From Arcobacteraceae bacterium (GTDB lineage: Bacteria; Campylobacterota; Campylobacteria; Campylobacterales; Arcobacteraceae), in contig JAIOSF010000024.1 of NCBI GenBank assembly GCA_021107755.1, forward strand, positions 1 to 64,000: a stretch of DNA of 64,000 nucleotides, read 5' to 3'. Positions 61,074-64,000 of this stretch are shown here, one piece after another. The position numbers and the translations under genes are program-made. Each line of letters begins with the position of its first letter. Position 1 is the stretch's first letter. Under the pieces are notes generated by a model. The model was given only the letters and a program-made list of their open reading frames with translations. It had not been told where the DNA came from and searched no databases.

Positions 61074-63470
61074 ATGAAAAACTTAGTTATCGTGGAGTCA
61101 CCTGCAAAAGCAAGGACTATATCAAAATTTTTAGGAAGTGACTATAAAGTTATGGCTTCGATGGGGCATGTACGAGACCTTCCTAAATCAAAATTAGGCT
61201 TCGATCCTGACAATAATTTTGAACCACAATATATGATTTCAAGAGATAAAACAAAAGTTATTGCCGACTTAAAAAAACAGATAACAAAAGATACAGTTAT
61301 CTACCTCGCGGCCGATGAGGATAGAGAGGGAGAAGCTATTGCATGGCATCTTATCCCAGCTCTAAAGATACAAAAAAACCCAATTAAACGAATAGTATTT
61401 CACGAGATTACAAAAACTGCAATTCTTGAAGCATTAGAAAATCCAAGAGATGTGGATCAACATCTTGTAGATGCGCAACAAGCAAGAAGAATACTAGACC
61501 GTGCTGTGGGATATAAACTTTCACCTCTATTATGGAAAAAAGTAAGATATGGTTTAAGTGCTGGTAGAGTTCAATCAGTTGCAGTAAGAATCATCGTAGA
61601 TAGAGAAAAAGAGATTGAAGCCTTTATCCCTGTAGAATTTTGGAAAATAAAAACAGAATTTAATACACCACAACTTAAAGCAGAACTAGCAAAAATTGAT
61701 GCAAAAACAGCAAAAGTAAATAATGAAGCAGAAGCAAAAATAATAGAGGAAAGTTGTAATAGTGGAAAGTATATCCTAGAAGATATAGAGGAAAAAGAGA
61801 GCAAAAGAAATCCAGCACCACCTTTTACTACTTCAACATTGCAACAAGAAGCAAGTAGAAAAGCTGGTTTTGGTGTAAAACAAACTATGATTGTAGCACA
61901 GCAACTATATGAAGGTAGTGTAAATGTACCTGGTCACACTGGTGGTTTAATTACATATATGAGAACAGATAGTGTAAACCTATCTACTTTTGCAACTTCA
62001 CAAGCAAAAGAGGTAATTGAATCAGAATATGGAAAAGAGTATGCACTAGAAAAACCACGACATTACAAAAGTAAAGCAAAAGGTGCACAAGAAGCCCATG
62101 AAGCGATACGACCTGTTAATCTTGCACTCAAACCAAGTGATGTAAGAGCTTATCTTGATAATGCCCAATACAGACTCTATAGCCTTATCTGGAAAAGAAC
62201 AATAGCAACACAGATGGCACAAGCAGTTGTAGCAAACACAACTTACAAAATAAGTGCTGGAAAAAATAAAGAGTATGAATTTCAAGCAAAAGGGACTAGA
62301 ATTGTATTTGCTGGATTTATGAAAGCATACACTGAAGGTAGTGATGATCCAGAAGCAGCACTTGATAATCAAGATGTAATACTTCCAACAATAAAAAAAG
62401 GGACAACTTTAAATCTTGAAAATTTAACTTGTGAACAAAACTTCACAAAACCACCTGCAAGATATACAGAAGCTAGTTTAGTGAAGAAAATGGAAGCAGA
62501 AGGGATTGGAAGACCATCAACTTATGCACCAACAATTGCCACTATTCAAGCAAGAGAATATATCATCAAAACAGAAGATAAAAAACTCAAACCTACACTT
62601 ATAGGAACAGTTGTCAATGACTTCTTAATAGAACACTTTGAACATATCGTTGATCTTGGTTTTACAGCTCATGTTGAAGAAGAATTTGACCAAATCGCTG
62701 AGGGAAAAATAGCTTGGGAAGATGTTATGAAAGAGTTTTATGAACCTTTTGTAAAAAATATCGAAGATAAAGAGGAAAATGCTCCACGAGCTAAGTTTTC
62801 TGATATTAGAGAGCTAGGGAACGATGAAAAAACAGGAAAACCTGTAACAGCAAGAGTTGGTCAATATGGTCCTTATGTACAACTTGGTACTAAAGAAGAT
62901 GAAGAGAAACCAAAAATAGCTTCAATTCCTGCAAACATAAGTGTAAATAGTATCACATTAGAAGAAGCTCAAGTGCTACTTACTCTTCCAAAAGTTTTAG
63001 GTCAAGATGAAGCTGGAAATGATATAAAAGTAAATATTGGTAGATTTGGTCCCTATTTACAAATAAAAAGTGAATACTTTAGTTTAAAAGAGGATGATCC
63101 ATATACAGTGGAACTTCCAAGAGCTTTAGAGGTTATAGCTGAACTTAAAGAAGCGAAAGCAAAAGCACTAATCAAAGACTTCCCTGAAGAGGAAACTCAA
63201 ATACTAGTAGGTAGATACGGTCCATATATCAAGTCTAAAAAGAAAAACTATAAACTTCCGAAAGAGCTTGATGAACAAGATATAAAAGCATTAAGTTTTG
63301 AAGAGGTAAAAGAGATTATTAAAAATCAACCAACTAAAGGTGGAAGACGCGCACCTGCAAAGAAAACATCTACAAAAACAGCAGCAAAAAAAACTACTAC
63401 TAAAAAAGCACCTGCTAAAAAAACCACTGCAAAGAAAACAACAACTAAAAAGAAAACAGAAACAAAATAG
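61074..63470 (+). CDS. topA: DNA topoisomerase I with a lysine-rich tail and no zinc fingers
   Basis: A 798-residue type IA topoisomerase; the ATG at 61074 (MKNLVIVESPAKARTISKFL) is used as it follows AAAAGGCAATCA and matches the family start. The Toprim domain covers about 1-140 and the active-site tyrosine is Y295 in GLITYMRTDSVNLS. Instead of C4 zinc ribbons, the C-terminus carries GRYGPYV-type topoisomerase repeats (VGQYGPYVQLG, IGRFGPYLQIKS, VGRYGPYIKSKK), and ends with about 40 residues of alternating lysine, threonine and alanine. This resembles the mycobacterial TopA plan. It relaxes negative supercoils. Confidence 0.95.
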   Translation: MKNLVIVESPAKARTISKFLGSDYKVMASMGHVRDLPKSKLGFDPDNNFEPQYMISRDKTKVIADLKKQITKDTVIYLAADEDREGEAIAWHLIPALKIQKNPIKRIVFHEITKTAILEALENPRDVDQHLVDAQQARRILDRAVGYKLSPLLWKKVRYGLSAGRVQSVAVRIIVDREKEIEAFIPVEFWKIKTEFNTPQLKAELAKIDAKTAKVNNEAEAKIIEESCNSGKYILEDIEEKESKRNPAPPFTTSTLQQEASRKAGFGVKQTMIVAQQLYEGSVNVPGHTGGLITYMRTDSVNLSTFATSQAKEVIESEYGKEYALEKPRHYKSKAKGAQEAHEAIRPVNLALKPSDVRAYLDNAQYRLYSLIWKRTIATQMAQAVVANTTYKISAGKNKEYEFQAKGTRIVFAGFMKAYTEGSDDPEAALDNQDVILPTIKKGTTLNLENLTCEQNFTKPPARYTEASLVKKMEAEGIGRPSTYAPTIATIQAREYIIKTEDKKLKPTLIGTVVNDFLIEHFEHIVDLGFTAHVEEEFDQIAEGKIAWEDVMKEFYEPFVKNIEDKEENAPRAKFSDIRELGNDEKTGKPVTARVGQYGPYVQLGTKEDEEKPKIASIPANISVNSITLEEAQVLLTLPKVLGQDEAGNDIKVNIGRFGPYLQIKSEYFSLKEDDPYTVELPRALEVIAELKEAKAKALIKDFPEEETQILVGRYGPYIKSKKKNYKLPKELDEQDIKALSFEEVKEIIKNQPTKGGRRAPAKKTSTKTAAKKTTTKKAPAKKTTAKKTTTKKKTETK

Positions 63471-63652
63471 TGTTAAAAAATATAGTTTTTGAAGAGAATG
63501 GCTTTATCTATAAAGCTATCTCTTTTAATAAAAAAAATAACTCTTTAGAGGTTAGTCAGTTTGATAAACAAGATAACTTTATCAAAAAAACTACTTTAAA
63601 AATGGCTCAAATACCAAAGAAAGTCAAGCAAAAGCTTAACCCTCTAAAATAG
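63470..63652 (+). CDS. Small protein downstream of topA
   Basis: A 60-residue protein starting at GTG, whose first base is the last base of the topA stop codon (TAGTG). It is basic, with a C-terminal AQIPKKVKQKLNPLK, and contains short beta-type segments (IVFEENGFIYKAISFN). No domain is recognised. The one-base overlap suggests translational coupling to topA, and a DNA-linked role is conceivable but unproven. Confidence 0.6.
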   Translation: MLKNIVFEENGFIYKAISFNKKNNSLEVSQFDKQDNFIKKTTLKMAQIPKKVKQKLNPLK

Positions 63653-63666
63653 TCAATTTTTTAAAA

Positions 63667-64000
63667 CTATATTTGAAATTCTTCTTTACCATTAAACTTT
63701 TTAGACATTGCATTTTCCACTAAAGAGTTTGCTATTGCATTTGTTTGCTTAGCTATATCATTTGCTTGATTTGCTGTTTCTGCATTTTGTTGTGTTGCTT
63801 GATCTAGCTCTGTAACAGCATCATTTATCTGTTCTATTCCTTGTTTTTGTTCTTGAGAAGCAGATGAAACTTCACTTATAAGTGTAATTGTTTTAGTAAT
63901 ACTTTCATTAAGATGTTCATAACCATTAATCATATTTTGAGATATTTTTTTACCCTCATCTGCTTTATTTGTAGCATCTTCAACCAATGCTTTTATCTCA
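63667..64000 (-). CDS. Methyl-accepting chemotaxis protein, C-terminal end (partial)
   Basis: The last 111 or so residues of a chemoreceptor, open at the right edge. The signalling tip half is seen as a coiled coil with EQKQGIEQINDAVTELDQAT and NAETANQANDIAKQTNAIA, typical of the MCP cytoplasmic domain, and a potential methylation-helix pattern of E/Q pairs. No terminal pentapeptide for CheR tethering is present; the protein ends GKEEFQI. The N-terminal ligand and HAMP regions lie outside the window. Confidence 0.9.
   Translation of the reverse strand, partial: EIKALVEDATNKADEGKKISQNMINGYEHLNESITKTITLISEVSSASQEQKQGIEQINDAVTELDQATQQNAETANQANDIAKQTNAIANSLVENAMSKKFNGKEEFQI

Noticed and set aside
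1-64000. tRNA, rRNA, insertion sequences, integrases and prophage genes
   Set aside because: No transposase, integrase or structural phage gene was seen. No tRNA cloverleaf or rRNA stretch was noticed on reading, although a covariance-model search would be more sensitive.

Overview
The window looks like a chromosomal segment of a Campylobacterota bacterium close to Arcobacter (Arcobacteraceae). The DNA is very AT-rich and genes are packed tightly on both strands. Several families and arrangements are typical of that group: sensor kinases with an HQWRQP H-box, an AtpZ-like gene beside a two-gene membrane cluster, a DUF502 protein, an EI24-type protein, and a GGDEF/EAL protein behind a TonB receptor. 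No rRNA, tRNA, prophage, insertion sequence or CRISPR array was recognised. The taxonomic call is inferred from gene content, not from a marker comparison.

Layout. 1-3.5 kb: a YefM/YoeB-type toxin-antitoxin pair with its own promoter and operator, a lysine-tailed helix-turn-helix protein, a pentapeptide-repeat protein, a 33-residue lysine-rich protein and an EF-hand-like protein. 3.6-9.2 kb: a LuxI/FeeM-fold acyltransferase preceded by a 22-codon leader ORF, then a three-gene operon (TonB-dependent receptor, YfiR-like periplasmic protein, membrane GGDEF/EAL protein) that reads as an outer-membrane-to-c-di-GMP signalling line. 9.3-20.8 kb: a YgiQ radical SAM protein, a giant sensor kinase, manganese pyrophosphatase next to an ATP-sulfurylase-like protein, a short ComEC, and a Cache-CheW fusion. 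20.8-28.1 kb: an exonuclease, DnaB, transporters, a pseudopilin, NUDIX and UvrC. 28.1-28.5 kb is the only long non-coding stretch and carries DnaA-box-like motifs.

28.5-34.8 kb: a Sel1-repeat protein, the AtpZ-like cluster, a Dabb-PpnP fusion, a beta-propeller protein, a FIST histidine kinase and a group of small stress-type membrane proteins, one of them frameshifted in a run of seven G. 34.8-42.9 kb: HemL, TonB, a glycosyltransferase, HisS, HtpG and a cytochrome c. 42.9-45.6 kb: an eptA-PAP2-dgkA envelope-modification operon. 45.6-51.6 kb: nitroreductase, EI24 protein, DMT exporter, DUF502, and a 7TM histidine kinase/response regulator operon. 51.7-64 kb: a putative target gene of that two-component system, a nucleoside-gate membrane protein, GhrA, an FAH-family hydrolase, Tpx, a lipoprotein, a RhuM-like protein, transketolase, TopA and the end of a chemotaxis receptor.

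The strongest new observation is regulatory. An identical 18-bp sequence, itself a direct repeat of TGTGAC with 11-bp periodicity, lies the same distance from a -10-like hexamer in front of the kinase/regulator operon (49039) and in front of the uncharacterised EF-hand-like gene (51601). This gives a testable regulon with a predicted DNA site. Other points of interest are the receptor/YfiR/GGDEF-EAL operon beside a putative signal synthase, the poly-G frameshift, and a perfect 27-nt palindrome inside the rhuM-like gene.
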